Positions 7,449 to 17,350 are shown, counted from the stretch's first letter. The stretch is DNA of 57,623 nucleotides from Acidimicrobiaceae bacterium (GCA_002717365.1 PBDJ01000028.1:1-57623), one strand, 5' to 3'. Program-made: numbers and translations. The notes: a model not told the origin generated them from the letters alone.

Positions 7449-8435
7449 GTGCGGGTCGTCGCCGCGCTGGACAAGTTCCGGGGGACCGCCACGGCGGCCC
7501 AAGTGGCCTCGGCGGTGGCCTCGGCGGTGGCCGGGCACGGTGGCACCACGGTCGAGGTACCGATGGCCGATGGCGGAGAGGGGTTGCTTGACGTCTTCGG
7601 GGGTCCTGATCGAACTAACGAGGTAACCGGTCCCCTAGGCGAACCAGTGTCGGCCGGCTGGCGGCTCTCTGGAGAGACGGCGGTCATCGAGATGGCCCGG
7701 GCGGCCGGCCTAGCACTGGCCGGCGGGGCGGACGGGAACCGGCCGCTGGACGCCACCACGACTGGGGTGGGAGAGCTCATGCACCATGCCGTAGAGCAAG
7801 GGGCCCGCCGGATCATCGTGGGTATGGGTGGCTCCGCCTCCACTGACGGCGGCCTGGGAGCAGTGGACACCATGGGGTCGCCGGCTCGGTACCGGGGGGT
7901 GGAGTTGTTAGGTGCCTGCGACGTGCGAACCCGGTTTACCGCTGCCGCTGAGGTTTTCGGACCACAGAAAGGGGCCTCCGACGCCCACATCCGCCTGCTG
8001 ACCGGACGTCTGGAGCGCCTGGTCCAGGTGTACGAGGAGCTCTACGGCGTCGATGTATCGGCGATGGACCGGGCGGGTGCCGCTGGAGGCCTTGCCGGAG
8101 GCCTGGCCGCTCGGGGCGCCCAACTGGTCGACGGTGTTGACCTGGTAGCCGAAGAGGTGCGGCTCGACGAGCACCTGGTTGGAGCCGACTTGGCGGTCAC
8201 TGGTGAGGGTCGGTTGGACGCCACCTCGATGGCGGGCAAGGTGGTGAGCGGTGTAGCTGCCTACGCGGCGGCCGCCGGCGTGCCGCTCCTGGTGGTGGTG
8301 GGCAGTGCCGATCCGGATGTGGTAGTCCCGGGCGACGTGCTCTCCCTGGTCGACCTCTTCGGGCTGGATCGCGCCCAGACTGATACCAGTGCCTGTGTCA
8401 CTGAGGCGGTGACCGGGTGGTTGGCGAGGCGGTGA
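7449..8435 (+). CDS. glxK: Glycerate kinase
   Basis: This belongs to the GarK/GlxK glycerate kinase family, which phosphorylates D-glycerate to 2- or 3-phosphoglycerate with ATP. Motifs include ALDKFRGTATA at the N-terminus, VPMADGGEG, IVGMGGSASTDGGLGA and TGEGRLDATSMAGKVVSGVA near the C-terminus. At 328 residues it is somewhat shorter than the usual 370 or so, with the middle compressed, but the conserved blocks are in order. The GTG start is 9 nt after the LytR_C stop, so it is probably in the same transcript. Confidence 0.9.
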   Translation: MRVVAALDKFRGTATAAQVASAVASAVAGHGGTTVEVPMADGGEGLLDVFGGPDRTNEVTGPLGEPVSAGWRLSGETAVIEMARAAGLALAGGADGNRPLDATTTGVGELMHHAVEQGARRIIVGMGGSASTDGGLGAVDTMGSPARYRGVELLGACDVRTRFTAAAEVFGPQKGASDAHIRLLTGRLERLVQVYEELYGVDVSAMDRAGAAGGLAGGLAARGAQLVDGVDLVAEEVRLDEHLVGADLAVTGEGRLDATSMAGKVVSGVAAYAAAAGVPLLVVVGSADPDVVVPGDVLSLVDLFGLDRAQTDTSACVTEAVTGWLARR

Positions 8436-8471
8436 CCTCGACAGCGGGTGGGGGCAGGCCGGTGCGCTGGG

Positions 8472-8477
8472 TAGGTT
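8472..8477 (+). promoter_or_regulatory. Candidate -10 box (TAGGTT) for a leaderless start
   Basis: TAGGTT ends 7 nt before the ATG of the MoaD/ThiS-like gene. No ribosome site is visible, which fits a leaderless transcript. No clear -35 is seen. Confidence 0.45.
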
Positions 8478-8484
8478 TCTGTCT

Positions 8485-8760
8485 ATGGCCGTCACCATCC
8501 GTATTCCCACCACACTCCGCCCCCTGACCGGTGGCCGGCCCGAAGTCGAAGTGGAGGCGGGCACAGTCGCCGATGCGCTCTCTGCCCTAAACGCTGCTCA
8601 TCCGGGCTTCTCCGAGCGGATCCTGGACGAGGCTGGTTCCCTGCGCCGCTTCGTCAACGTCTTCGTGAGCGACGATGACGTGAGGTTCCTGGACGGCCTG
8701 GCCACCATCGTGCCTGATGACGGTACAGTGTCCATCGTGCCAGCGGTGGCTGGGGGCTGA
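8485..8760 (+). CDS. MoaD/ThiS-family ubiquitin-like sulfur carrier protein
   Basis: The protein has 91 residues, a beta-grasp pattern and a C-terminal Gly-Gly (VAGG). That is the residue pair adenylated and thiocarboxylated in MoaD, ThiS and CysO. FVNVFVSDDDVRFLDG and the acidic ...IVPDDGTVSIVPAVAGG end match the MoaD-like group closest to mycobacterial CysO. No moaE, thiG, cysM or activating E1 enzyme is adjacent, so the pathway (molybdopterin, thiamine or cysteine) cannot be settled here. FdhD, another sulfur-transfer protein for molybdoenzymes, lies two genes downstream. Confidence 0.88.
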   Translation: MAVTIRIPTTLRPLTGGRPEVEVEAGTVADALSALNAAHPGFSERILDEAGSLRRFVNVFVSDDDVRFLDGLATIVPDDGTVSIVPAVAGG

Positions 8761-8815
8761 CCCCGCCCTTCTTGTCTTGTCTGGCCAAGTTTTCGGCTCG
8801 GGGCGTTGATTGCAG

Positions 8816-8833
8816 AACGTGGCCGGCCACGTT
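8816..8833. promoter_or_regulatory. Perfect 18-bp palindrome upstream of groEL
   Basis: AACGTGGCC-GGCCACGTT is a perfect palindrome without a spacer. It is the first of three dyads lined up before groEL. It could be a regulator operator or the base of a hairpin ending the upstream transcript. No T-tract follows. Confidence 0.5.
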
Positions 8834-8837
8834 GGAA

Positions 8838-8856
8838 AACCAGCGGTCTGCTGGTT
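8838..8856. promoter_or_regulatory. Inverted repeat AACCAGC-N5-GCTGGTT upstream of groEL
   Basis: The two 7-bp arms are perfect complements separated by 5 nt. The site lies between the 18-bp palindrome and the CIRCE element. The spacing resembles an operator for a dimeric regulator, but it is not HrcA consensus. Confidence 0.45.
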
Positions 8857-8859
8857 GGA

Positions 8860-10557
<1,698 letters not shown>

Positions 10558-10573
10558 GCGGGTCGATCAGACA

Positions 10574-10593
10574 CGATTCCCGAACCGGAATCG
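10574..10593. terminator. Hairpin downstream of groEL
   Basis: CGATTCC-CGAACC-GGAATCG forms a perfect 7-bp stem 17 bp after the groEL stop. There is no T-run. It is the best candidate for the end of the groEL transcript before fdhD. Confidence 0.45.
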
Positions 10594-10689
10594 GACCACG
10601 TCGAGCGAGTGCCCTCCGGGGTGCCCGCCCTGTTTTCCCGCTGGGGCGTGTTCACTGGTGGGCATGGCCAGTTTGAAGAGATCCGGGTG

Positions 10690-11475
10690 ATGAGCCGAGG
10701 TCGGACGTCACGGGTCTTTACTCGCCGGGTTGACGCCGACGACTCGCGGCGAGTGCCCGACGAGCTCATCGTGGAGGAGCCCCTAGCCATCCGCCTGGAC
10801 GGCGAGTTGGTGGCTACCACCATGCGCACCCCGGGTGACGACTTCGAGTTGGCCGTCGGTTTCTGCATTACCGAGGGTGTCCTGCACGATGTCCCTATCC
10901 GAACCGTGCGGTATTGCGGGGAGGGACCGGCCGCTCAGGCTGAGTACAACGACGTCACCGTTGACACCGGTGGTCGTGCACCGGCGCCCACGCCGCGCCT
11001 AGGACCTGCTTCGTCCTCATGCGGTATCTGTGGGACGGTGGCCATCGATGAACTCCGAGAACGCCTCCGGCCCCTGGAAGTGGAGCCCTTCGAAATCAGG
11101 GTGCTCACCGGCTTAGCTGACCGGATTGACGGCCAGGCCCTCTTCTCGACCACCGGGGCCGTCCACGCTGCGGTGGCCTTCGACCGGTCGGGCAAGCCGC
11201 AGGTGCTTCGGGAGGACATCGGGCGCCACAACGCCGTCGACAAAGTGGTCGGGCGGCTCCACATGGACGGACTCCTGCCAGCCGGGGACTTAGGCCTGTG
11301 GGTCAGCGGCCGGGCCTCATTTGAGATGGTCCAGAAGGCATGGGCAGCTGGGTTTGCTTGCCTAGTGGCGGTGAGTGGACCGTCAGCCCTGGCTGTGGAG
11401 ACAGCCACCGCGGCCAACCTGCAGCTGGCCGGGTTCGCCCGGGGCGACCGTCTCAACCTCTATACGGGAGATTGA
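10690..11475 (+). CDS. fdhD: Formate dehydrogenase accessory sulfurtransferase FdhD
   Basis: FdhD carries sulfur from a cysteine desulfurase to the molybdenum cofactor of formate dehydrogenases. The protein shows the family blocks EEPLAIRLDGELVATTMRTP, ELAVGFCITEGVL and EDIGRHNAVDKVVG. The mobile-loop cysteines are Cys111 and Cys114 (SCGICGT). I start at the ATG at 10690 because the conserved region begins soon after. The open frame extends back to 10609 without conservation. No formate dehydrogenase gene is in the window, so its client enzyme must be encoded elsewhere. Confidence 0.93.
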   Translation: MSRGRTSRVFTRRVDADDSRRVPDELIVEEPLAIRLDGELVATTMRTPGDDFELAVGFCITEGVLHDVPIRTVRYCGEGPAAQAEYNDVTVDTGGRAPAPTPRLGPASSSCGICGTVAIDELRERLRPLEVEPFEIRVLTGLADRIDGQALFSTTGAVHAAVAFDRSGKPQVLREDIGRHNAVDKVVGRLHMDGLLPAGDLGLWVSGRASFEMVQKAWAAGFACLVAVSGPSALAVETATAANLQLAGFARGDRLNLYTGD

Positions 11476-11497
11476 CGGTCTGTCCGAGACCCCTCTC

Positions 11498-11503
11498 TAG
11501 ACT
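11498..11503 (+). promoter_or_regulatory. Candidate -10 box (TAGACT) for leaderless hemQ
   Basis: TAGACT ends 7 nt before the hemQ ATG and no ribosome site is present in between. Confidence 0.45.
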
Positions 11504-11510
11504 TCACCGG

Positions 11511-12197
11511 ATGAGCGAACCGGTCAGCCCCGCCGTCGGCCTTGGCGTCCTCCATCTGTTCTGCCGGATCCCCGGCCCGGGTGTCGACCGGGAGGCGATC
11601 CGCACCGCCGTCGAGGCTGCCACCACTGCTGGCGATCAGGTGGTTCCGGTAGCGATTCTGGGCCACAAGGCCGACCTAGCGTTCATGGGTCTGGGCGACG
11701 ACCTCTGGCGCCTGCGAGACCTCCAGACCGCCCTGGTGGCCGCCGGCCTACAGGTTGTGGACAGTTACGTGTCGCTGACCGAGGTCTCCGAGTACGCCCA
11801 AGGCGTGCCGGACGAGATGAAGCAGACCCGACTCCACCCAGAGTTGCCTCCCGCAGGGAAGCCGGCATGGTGCTTCTACCCGATGTCCAAGCGACGCAAC
11901 GTGGGTGCCAACTGGTATCGCCTCCCGTACGACGACCGCCACGAACTGATGATGGAGCACGGTGCATCGGGGCGGAGGTTTGCCGGCCGCGTCCTGCAGG
12001 TTGTTACCGGATCGACCGGGGTGGACGACCACGAGTGGGGGGTCACGCTGTTTGGCGAACACCCCGACGACCTCAAAGACGTCGTCTACACGATGCGCTA
12101 CGACCGGGCATCGGCCGACTACGGAGATTTTGGCACCTTCTACACCGGCATGGTTGATGACCTGGACACCGTCCTGACCCGGGCGGGTTGTGCCTGA
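11511..12197 (+). CDS. hemQ: Coproheme decarboxylase HemQ/ChdC (chlorite-dismutase-like)
   Basis: This 228-residue protein belongs to the chlorite dismutase superfamily, coproheme decarboxylase branch. It performs the last step of the coproporphyrin-dependent haem pathway, using H2O2 to convert coproheme III to haem b. The diagnostic stretch FYPMSKRRNVGANWYRLPY carries the tyrosine used for radical decarboxylation. RHELMMEHGASGRRF, VTGSTGVDDHEWGVTLF and MRYDRASADYGDFGTFYTG complete the signature. The Arg needed for chlorite dismutation is not in its usual context, so a true chlorite dismutase is unlikely. The hemE and cgoX genes of the same route are at 41.8-44.3 kb. Confidence 0.93.
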   Translation: MSEPVSPAVGLGVLHLFCRIPGPGVDREAIRTAVEAATTAGDQVVPVAILGHKADLAFMGLGDDLWRLRDLQTALVAAGLQVVDSYVSLTEVSEYAQGVPDEMKQTRLHPELPPAGKPAWCFYPMSKRRNVGANWYRLPYDDRHELMMEHGASGRRFAGRVLQVVTGSTGVDDHEWGVTLFGEHPDDLKDVVYTMRYDRASADYGDFGTFYTGMVDDLDTVLTRAGCA

Positions 12198-12199
12198 TT

Positions 12200-13018
12200 G
12201 TGGAACCGGTTGTCGTCGACGAGCCATCGTTGGAGGGCCTCCGGAGGGTCCTGCACGATTTGGGTCGGGTCGTGGTGGCCTTTTCCGGCGGCGCCGACTC
12301 GGCCTTCTTGGCCCGGATGGCCCACGACACCCTGGGTTCCGACCGAGTTCACGTGGTCACCGCCGTGTCCCCGTCACTGGCCGGCGACGAGCGAGCCGAG
12401 GCCGCCTCCTTGGCTGACGAGTGGGGTCTCCGCTGGTCAGAGGTCGAGACCCACGAAATGGTTGACGCCGCCTACCGGGTCAACGATGCCGACCGGTGCG
12501 GACGGTGCAAGGACGCTCTGATGGACGCGCTGGACCCCATTGCCGACCTGGAGTCAGCCATCGTTGTCCTGGGCGTTAACGTCGATGACCTCGGTGATCA
12601 CCGCCCCGGTCAAGCCGTGGCGTCGAAACGAGGAGCCCGGTTCCCCCTCGTGGAGGCCGGTATGACCAAGGCCGATGTCCGCCGTCACTCCCGTCGCCTG
12701 GGTTTGCGTACAGCCGACAAGCCAGCCGCCGCCTGCTTGGCCTCGAGGGTCCCCTACGGCTCCGAGGTCACAGTCGATGTCCTAACGGCCGTGGAACGCG
12801 CCGAGGCAGCCTTACGCCGGCTGGGGTTCGAGGATCTTCGCGTTCGCCATTACGACGACGCAGCCCGCCTAGAGGTCCCGACCGATCGACTGGCCGAAGT
12901 AGTGGAGCGCCGAACCGAGGTGGTGGCCGCTGTGGAGGCCGCCGGCTACGCCTACGTCACCCTCGACCTGGAGGGACTGCGGTCTGGGAACCTGAACCGG
13001 GCCCTAGACGGTGGGTGA
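12200..13018 (+). CDS. larE: LarE-like ATP-dependent sacrificial sulfur transferase
   Basis: LarE proteins use a PP-loop to adenylate a nicotinate-derived cofactor and donate sulfur from their own cysteine, building the nickel-pincer cofactor of lactate racemase and related racemases. The PP-loop is SGGADSAFL (about residue 29), RCGRCKDAL matches the family, and Cys179 in KPAAACLASRVPYG aligns with the sacrificial cysteine. I prefer the GTG at 12200; a TTG at 12188 overlapping the hemQ stop is an alternative. No larA, larB or larC lies nearby, so a different thiolation target is possible. Confidence 0.85.
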   Translation: MEPVVVDEPSLEGLRRVLHDLGRVVVAFSGGADSAFLARMAHDTLGSDRVHVVTAVSPSLAGDERAEAASLADEWGLRWSEVETHEMVDAAYRVNDADRCGRCKDALMDALDPIADLESAIVVLGVNVDDLGDHRPGQAVASKRGARFPLVEAGMTKADVRRHSRRLGLRTADKPAAACLASRVPYGSEVTVDVLTAVERAEAALRRLGFEDLRVRHYDDAARLEVPTDRLAEVVERRTEVVAAVEAAGYAYVTLDLEGLRSGNLNRALDGG

Positions 13019-13084
13019 CCGGGTGCCCAGCCGGGCGGGCTCCGGGATGATCCCCCGCTGCCGTAGCGCCGTTAAGGCCCAGCG

Positions 13085-13381
13085 ATGAGGGTTGCCGCCC
13101 ACGTTCCGGACCTCATGGACCGGTCTCGGCTCCGGTCGACCAAGGCCGAAGTGGTCCTAGTGGCAGATCCGGCCGAGCTGGTGGGCCTAGATGTCGACCT
13201 TGTGGTGGTGGACCTATCCCGACCCGGTGTGCTCGACGTACTGGGTGATATCGGTGTGCGCACTGTGGGCTTCGCCGCCCACGTGGAAGAGGAACTGATG
13301 GCTGCCGCCTCGACTGCTGGATGTGACGAAGTGCTGGCCCGGTCGGTGTTCTTCCGACGGTTCCCAGACCTCGCTAACTGA
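13085..13381 (+). CDS. Small conserved-looking protein of unknown function
   Basis: The product has 98 residues. Alternating beta strands and helices (VVLVADPAELVGLDVDLVVVDLSRPGVLDVL, then VRTVGFAAHVEEELMAAASTAGCDEVLARSVFF) resemble a shortened response-regulator or flavodoxin-like fold. The phosphorylatable Asp cannot be identified confidently. It sits between larE and glnD on the same strand, 23 nt before glnD. A weak TAAGGC box lies 6 nt before the ATG. I do not recognise a family. Confidence 0.7.
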   Translation: MRVAAHVPDLMDRSRLRSTKAEVVLVADPAELVGLDVDLVVVDLSRPGVLDVLGDIGVRTVGFAAHVEEELMAAASTAGCDEVLARSVFFRRFPDLAN

Positions 13382-13391
13382 GCGGCCCTAC

Positions 13392-13397
13392 TACCGT
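13392..13397 (+). promoter_or_regulatory. Candidate -10 box (TACCGT) for leaderless glnD
   Basis: TACCGT ends 7 nt before the GTG of glnD. There is no ribosome site between them. The box overlaps the region just after the stop of the small upstream gene. Confidence 0.4.
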
Positions 13398-13404
13398 CGC
13401 GCCG

Positions 13405-15705
13405 GTGGGCCAATTCGACGTCTCCAACCTGCTGGCTGACCGTCATCTACAGGGCCCGGAGTTCTGCGAGGCCCTGACCGAGCGGATCGACGGTTTCCTG
13501 GCCGGTGTCTTCGTATCGGCCGAGGCTCCAGAGGGAACTGCTCTAGTGGCCGTAGGAGGTTACGGTCGACGAGAGCAGTGCCCGGGCAGCGACGTGGACG
13601 TGGTCCTGGTGCACCGGCCCGATGTGGACGTTGGGGAGGTCGCCCAGCGGATCTGGTACCCGCTTTGGGACGCTGGACTAAAGCTGGGCCACCAAGTCGG
13701 GACGGTGGCCCAACTACTGGAGGTGGCTACCGACAGTTTGGAGACAGCGACCAGCCTCCTGGCCGCCCGTCCAGTGGCCGGCGATGGTGAGCTTGCCGAT
13801 GCGCTGGCTGTTGCCGCTCTGCAGCAGTGGATTAGCCGGTCCAAGCACTACCTGGACCGGATGAAGGCTTCGGTGGCCGAACGTCATGCTCGGTTCGGTG
13901 AGGTGGCCTTCCTGTTGGAGCCTGACTTGAAGGAGGCCCGGGGTGGGCTGCGCGACGTTCACAACCTTCTCTGGGTAGAGAAAGCCACGGTGCCCATCCT
14001 GCGCGAAGCTGAGTCAGCCGGCCTGGCCGCTGCCTCGGAGGTCCTGCTGGCTGTCCGAGTGGAGCTCCATCGCCTGACCGGGCAGCGGTCCGACCAGTTG
14101 TTACTGGAACTCCAGGATGACGTAGCCGATGCCCTTGGCTTGGCCGACGCCGACGTGCTCATGGCCGAGGTCTCCTCCGCCGGAAGGACCGTCGCCTGGA
14201 CGGGGGAGGGGGCGGCTCGCCGGACCCGTCGGGCGGCACGTCGGCGTGGTCCCTTGAGGGCCCTGACGGGCTCCCGCCGTCGAGAGGTAGCGCCCTGCCT
14301 GGTCCTGGACGACGGCCGTCTGGAACTCACCCAGGAGGCGAACTTGGCCGACCCTCTGCTGGTACTGCGGTGTGCCGTGGTGGCCGCCCGCCACGACGCT
14401 TATCTCCAGCGCGGTTCCCTGGAACGCCTAGCCGACCACGGCAGGCCCCTTTCCACACCGTGGCCGGCTGAGGCTCGAGAACTTTTTGTGGAACTCCTGT
14501 CGTGTGGGCCAGCCGCCGTACCCATCATCGAGGACCTGGACCACGTAGGCCTGTTCGTGCTGCTGGTGCCCGAGTGGGAGCCGTGTCGGTCCCGACCCCA
14601 GCGCAACGCCTATCACCGATTCACCGTGGACCGGCACCTAATGGAGGCAGTGGCCGAAGCCTCCCGTCTGGTGGACCGGGTAGACCGACCTGATCTCCTA
14701 CTGGTCGGGGCTTTACTTCACGATATTGGCAAGGGTTATCCGGGGGATCACACTGAGGTTGGCGTGGACCTGATGAGGACTATCGGCTCCCGCATGGGCT
14801 TCGGCGAGGCTGATACCGACCTCCTGGTGGCCATGATCGAGCACCACCTGCTGCTCCCCGATGTGGCCACCCGCCGGGACCTCGACGACGACGGCACCAT
14901 CCGATCGGTGGCCGATGCGTTGGGCAGCATCCGTCTGTTGGAACTGCTGGGTGCCCTGACCGAAGCAGACTCCATCGCCACCGGCCCGTCAGCTTGGAGT
15001 TCCTGGAAGGGCGACCTCGTACACGAGCTGGTGGCTCGGACCCGGCATGTCCTAAGCGGCGGCGACGTGGGCGAGGTATTAGGTGACTCTTTCCCCGATA
15101 CCGGGCAACGGGTATTGCTGGCCGAGGGGGGATTCGTGGTCCGAGGCGAGGGATCGACGCTCACCGTGGTGGCTGACGACCGACCGGGCACGTTCTCCAA
15201 GGTGGCGGGGGTGCTGTCACTGAACGGCGCCGATGTCCAGGATGCCGCCGCCCATTCGGAGAATGGGCGGGCCCTGTCGGTGTTCCGCGTGGGCCAGGTT
15301 CTGGGCGGTACACCGGACTGGGCGCGGATCGAGGACCAGATCGGACGTGCCTTATCCGGCCGTCTGGCCTTGGCTGCTCGGTTAGGGGACCGGTCCCGGA
15401 CCTACCAGCCGATTCGTATGACCGCACGCCCGGCCCGGCCCCGGGTCACCGTGGACAACGAAACCTCGGCCACTGCCACTGTCCTGGAAGTCACCTGTCC
15501 AGACGGCGTGGGTCTGCTGTATCGGATCACCCGGGCCTTTGCTGAACTGGACCTCGACATCGTCCGGGCCCGGGTCCAGACACTGGGCTCCGACGTTGTC
15601 GACGCCTTTTACGTTCGGGACTCGTCGGGGTCCAAGATCACCGATGCAGACCACCTGGCCGAGATTGAACTCTCGGTGTTGCGCTGGGTGGCTGCCGACT
15701 TCTGA
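13405..15705 (+). CDS. glnD: [Protein-PII] uridylyltransferase / uridylyl-removing enzyme
   Basis: GlnD senses glutamine and adds or removes nucleotidyl groups on PII proteins (in actinobacteria often AMP on GlnK). Domains in order are a nucleotidyltransferase (GGYGRREQCPGSDVDVV, from about residue 53), a helical linker, and an HD hydrolase (LLHDIGKGYPGDHTEVG, about 436). Two C-terminal ACT domains follow (ADDRPGTFSKVAGVL at about 590; CPDGVGLLYRITRAFAEL at about 695). At 766 residues it is shorter than the E. coli enzyme. No amtB or glnB/glnK adjoins it, unlike the amtB-glnK-glnD operon common in actinobacteria. Confidence 0.93.
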   Translation: MGQFDVSNLLADRHLQGPEFCEALTERIDGFLAGVFVSAEAPEGTALVAVGGYGRREQCPGSDVDVVLVHRPDVDVGEVAQRIWYPLWDAGLKLGHQVGTVAQLLEVATDSLETATSLLAARPVAGDGELADALAVAALQQWISRSKHYLDRMKASVAERHARFGEVAFLLEPDLKEARGGLRDVHNLLWVEKATVPILREAESAGLAAASEVLLAVRVELHRLTGQRSDQLLLELQDDVADALGLADADVLMAEVSSAGRTVAWTGEGAARRTRRAARRRGPLRALTGSRRREVAPCLVLDDGRLELTQEANLADPLLVLRCAVVAARHDAYLQRGSLERLADHGRPLSTPWPAEARELFVELLSCGPAAVPIIEDLDHVGLFVLLVPEWEPCRSRPQRNAYHRFTVDRHLMEAVAEASRLVDRVDRPDLLLVGALLHDIGKGYPGDHTEVGVDLMRTIGSRMGFGEADTDLLVAMIEHHLLLPDVATRRDLDDDGTIRSVADALGSIRLLELLGALTEADSIATGPSAWSSWKGDLVHELVARTRHVLSGGDVGEVLGDSFPDTGQRVLLAEGGFVVRGEGSTLTVVADDRPGTFSKVAGVLSLNGADVQDAAAHSENGRALSVFRVGQVLGGTPDWARIEDQIGRALSGRLALAARLGDRSRTYQPIRMTARPARPRVTVDNETSATATVLEVTCPDGVGLLYRITRAFAELDLDIVRARVQTLGSDVVDAFYVRDSSGSKITDADHLAEIELSVLRWVAADF

Positions 15706-15736
15706 CCGGACCAGTCTGGGAGCGGATCGGAGCGCC

Positions 15737-15742
15737 TACGGT
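15737..15742 (+). promoter_or_regulatory. Candidate -10 box (TACGGT) for a leaderless NUDIX gene
   Basis: TACGGT ends 6 nt before the GTG of the NUDIX gene. No ribosome site intervenes. Confidence 0.45.
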
Positions 15743-15748
15743 GCAACT

Positions 15749-16453
15749 GTGACCGAACCAGCCGGTGGCCCCCCGACCCGACGGGACCTGTTGCGGTGGG
15801 CCGAGGCTCTAGCCGGTTCGGCCCGGACCGGCCTCGGTTTCACTGAGTCGCTCTACGAGCGGGAACGCTACGAGGAGATCCTCCACGTGGCGGCCGACAT
15901 TCGGGCTGGGGCCGACGCCCTGGCCGGACGGGAGGTAACGGCGGCGACTCTGGTCGACGAGTGGATGGACACTGTGGGCCGCGGGGTTTCGGGATACATC
16001 ACCCCCAAGGTGACCGTCGGCGCGGTAGTCGGCAACGACGACGGCGAACTACTGCTTGTACAGCGGGCCGACTCCGGACTCTGGCTCTACCCAACGGGTT
16101 GGGCTGACGTCGGCTACTCGGCGGCTGAGGTAGTGGTCAAGGAGGTTCGGGAGGAGACGGGCATCGAGTGCGAGGTAGTGCGACCCATCGCCATTTTGGA
16201 TGGGATGAGACTCGGCTTTACGGGTATCCCGCTTTACTCGCTGGTTTTCCACTGCCAGATGACCGGTGGTCGGCTGAGGGCCCATCCGCTGGAGTGCTCC
16301 GATGTGGGCTTTTTCGCCGAGGGCGACCTGCCCGACGACACAGTTCTGCCCGACCAGTGGGCCGAAGACGCCTTTATGGCAATCCGGGGTGAGCCGATAG
16401 AGGTGCGCTTCGACGTTCCGCGGAACCCAGCCTGGCGAGGCAGCGAGGCCTGA
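15749..16453 (+). CDS. NUDIX hydrolase with an N-terminal X-linked-nucleoside-diphosphate hydrolase domain
   Basis: This 234-residue protein has an N-terminal helical domain (LLRWAEALAGSARTGLGFTESLYERERYEEIL) of the Nudix_hydro N-terminal type, and a NUDIX fold from about residue 85. The catalytic core REVREETGI-type helix (KEVREETGIE) is intact. The first Glu of the GX5E part is replaced by Tyr (GWADVGYSAAE), where relatives usually have GWADVGES. It probably hydrolyses nucleotide-sugar or ADP-ribose-like pyrophosphates. The GTG start at 15749 is chosen because the conserved domain starts just after it and a -10-like box sits 6 nt upstream. Confidence 0.87.
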   Translation: MTEPAGGPPTRRDLLRWAEALAGSARTGLGFTESLYERERYEEILHVAADIRAGADALAGREVTAATLVDEWMDTVGRGVSGYITPKVTVGAVVGNDDGELLLVQRADSGLWLYPTGWADVGYSAAEVVVKEVREETGIECEVVRPIAILDGMRLGFTGIPLYSLVFHCQMTGGRLRAHPLECSDVGFFAEGDLPDDTVLPDQWAEDAFMAIRGEPIEVRFDVPRNPAWRGSEA

Positions 16454-16466
16454 GGCCAGCCGACCC

Positions 16467-17336
16467 TTAGGTACCGGGCTGGTTGCGGAGGAAGTCTTCG
16501 ACCTCGGCCACCAGTTGATCCGGGTTGTCGGTCGCCTCCTCGTCGAAGTCAACTTCTAGTTGTTCCACATACTCAACGGTGTCGTCATCCTCGGCTACCA
16601 GGTCGCTGACCTGGCGTTCGTAGGCGGCGGCGGCGATCTCCAGGTCAGTCCGGGGGACGTTTACGGCCAGTACATGGCAGAGCCGATCCACGAGGGCCAG
16701 GGCGGCTTTAGGTGACGGGGCGTTGGAGACGTAGGACGGAACGCTGGCCCAGAACGAGGCCGTGGCGACCCCCCGCTCGCGGAGTTCGGCCGACAGGACG
16801 CCCACGATGCCGGTTGGGCCCTCATAGGTCGACGGGGACAGGGTCAGGCGGGCGGCCAGAACTGGATCGTCGGTCCCGCCGTACACTTGGGTAGGCCGAG
16901 TATGGGGTACGTCGGTCAGGAGGGCCCCGAGGGTGCACACCATGGTGGCGCCTATGGCCTCAGCGGTAATGGCTAGGTGGTCCACGAAGCTCCGCCAGCG
17001 CAGTTGGGGTTCGTGGCCGATGGCGCACACTAGGTCGTGTTCGGCGCTGGGGATCCGAGCCACGTGGATGCCCGTCGACGGCCAGACGATCCGGCGAACG
17101 TCGTGCTCGTCGAGGTGCACGTTGGGTCGGGCCACCGTGAAATCGAAGAAGTCTTCGGCTTCGATAGTCGCCACATGCTCAGCTTGGAAATGGTCCCGGA
17201 CGTAGCGGGCGGCCGTGGAACTGGCTTCCCCGGCGTCGTTCCAGCCCTCGAAGGCAGCGACCAGGACCGGGGACCGCAGGTCAGTCGGCACCTTGTCGAC
17301 ATTCCAGATGAGGTGCGGGGCGTGATCAGAGGCCAT
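16467..17336 (-). CDS. PAC2-family protein (proteasome assembly chaperone-like)
   Basis: This 289-residue protein matches the actinobacterial PAC2 family. Blocks include SPVLVAAFEGWNDAGEASSTA, DFTVARPNV, IGHEPQLRWRSF and MVCTLGALLTDVPHTRP. It ends in an acidic tail rich in Asp and Glu (EQLEVDFDEEATDNPDQL). PAC2 proteins chaperone 20S proteasome assembly in eukaryotes; the bacterial function is unclear. I start at the ATG at 17336 (MASDHAPHLIW). A TAGCCT box 8 nt upstream supports a leaderless start there. A longer frame to 17390 is not supported. Confidence 0.88.
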   Translation of the reverse strand: MASDHAPHLIWNVDKVPTDLRSPVLVAAFEGWNDAGEASSTAARYVRDHFQAEHVATIEAEDFFDFTVARPNVHLDEHDVRRIVWPSTGIHVARIPSAEHDLVCAIGHEPQLRWRSFVDHLAITAEAIGATMVCTLGALLTDVPHTRPTQVYGGTDDPVLAARLTLSPSTYEGPTGIVGVLSAELRERGVATASFWASVPSYVSNAPSPKAALALVDRLCHVLAVNVPRTDLEIAAAAYERQVSDLVAEDDDTVEYVEQLEVDFDEEATDNPDQLVAEVEDFLRNQPGT

Positions 17337-17344
17337 CGATTTGG

Positions 17345-17350
17345 AGGCTA
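17345..17350 (-). promoter_or_regulatory. Candidate -10 box (TAGCCT) for leaderless PAC2 gene
   Basis: On the minus strand TAGCCT ends 8 nt before the ATG of the PAC2 gene. It is one half of a divergent promoter pair with the acetyltransferase box at 17397. Confidence 0.4.

Noticed and set aside
11511-12197. True chlorite dismutase
   Set aside because: The sequence has the NWYRL/YPMSK signature of coproheme decarboxylases, and hemE and cgoX of that route are in the window.
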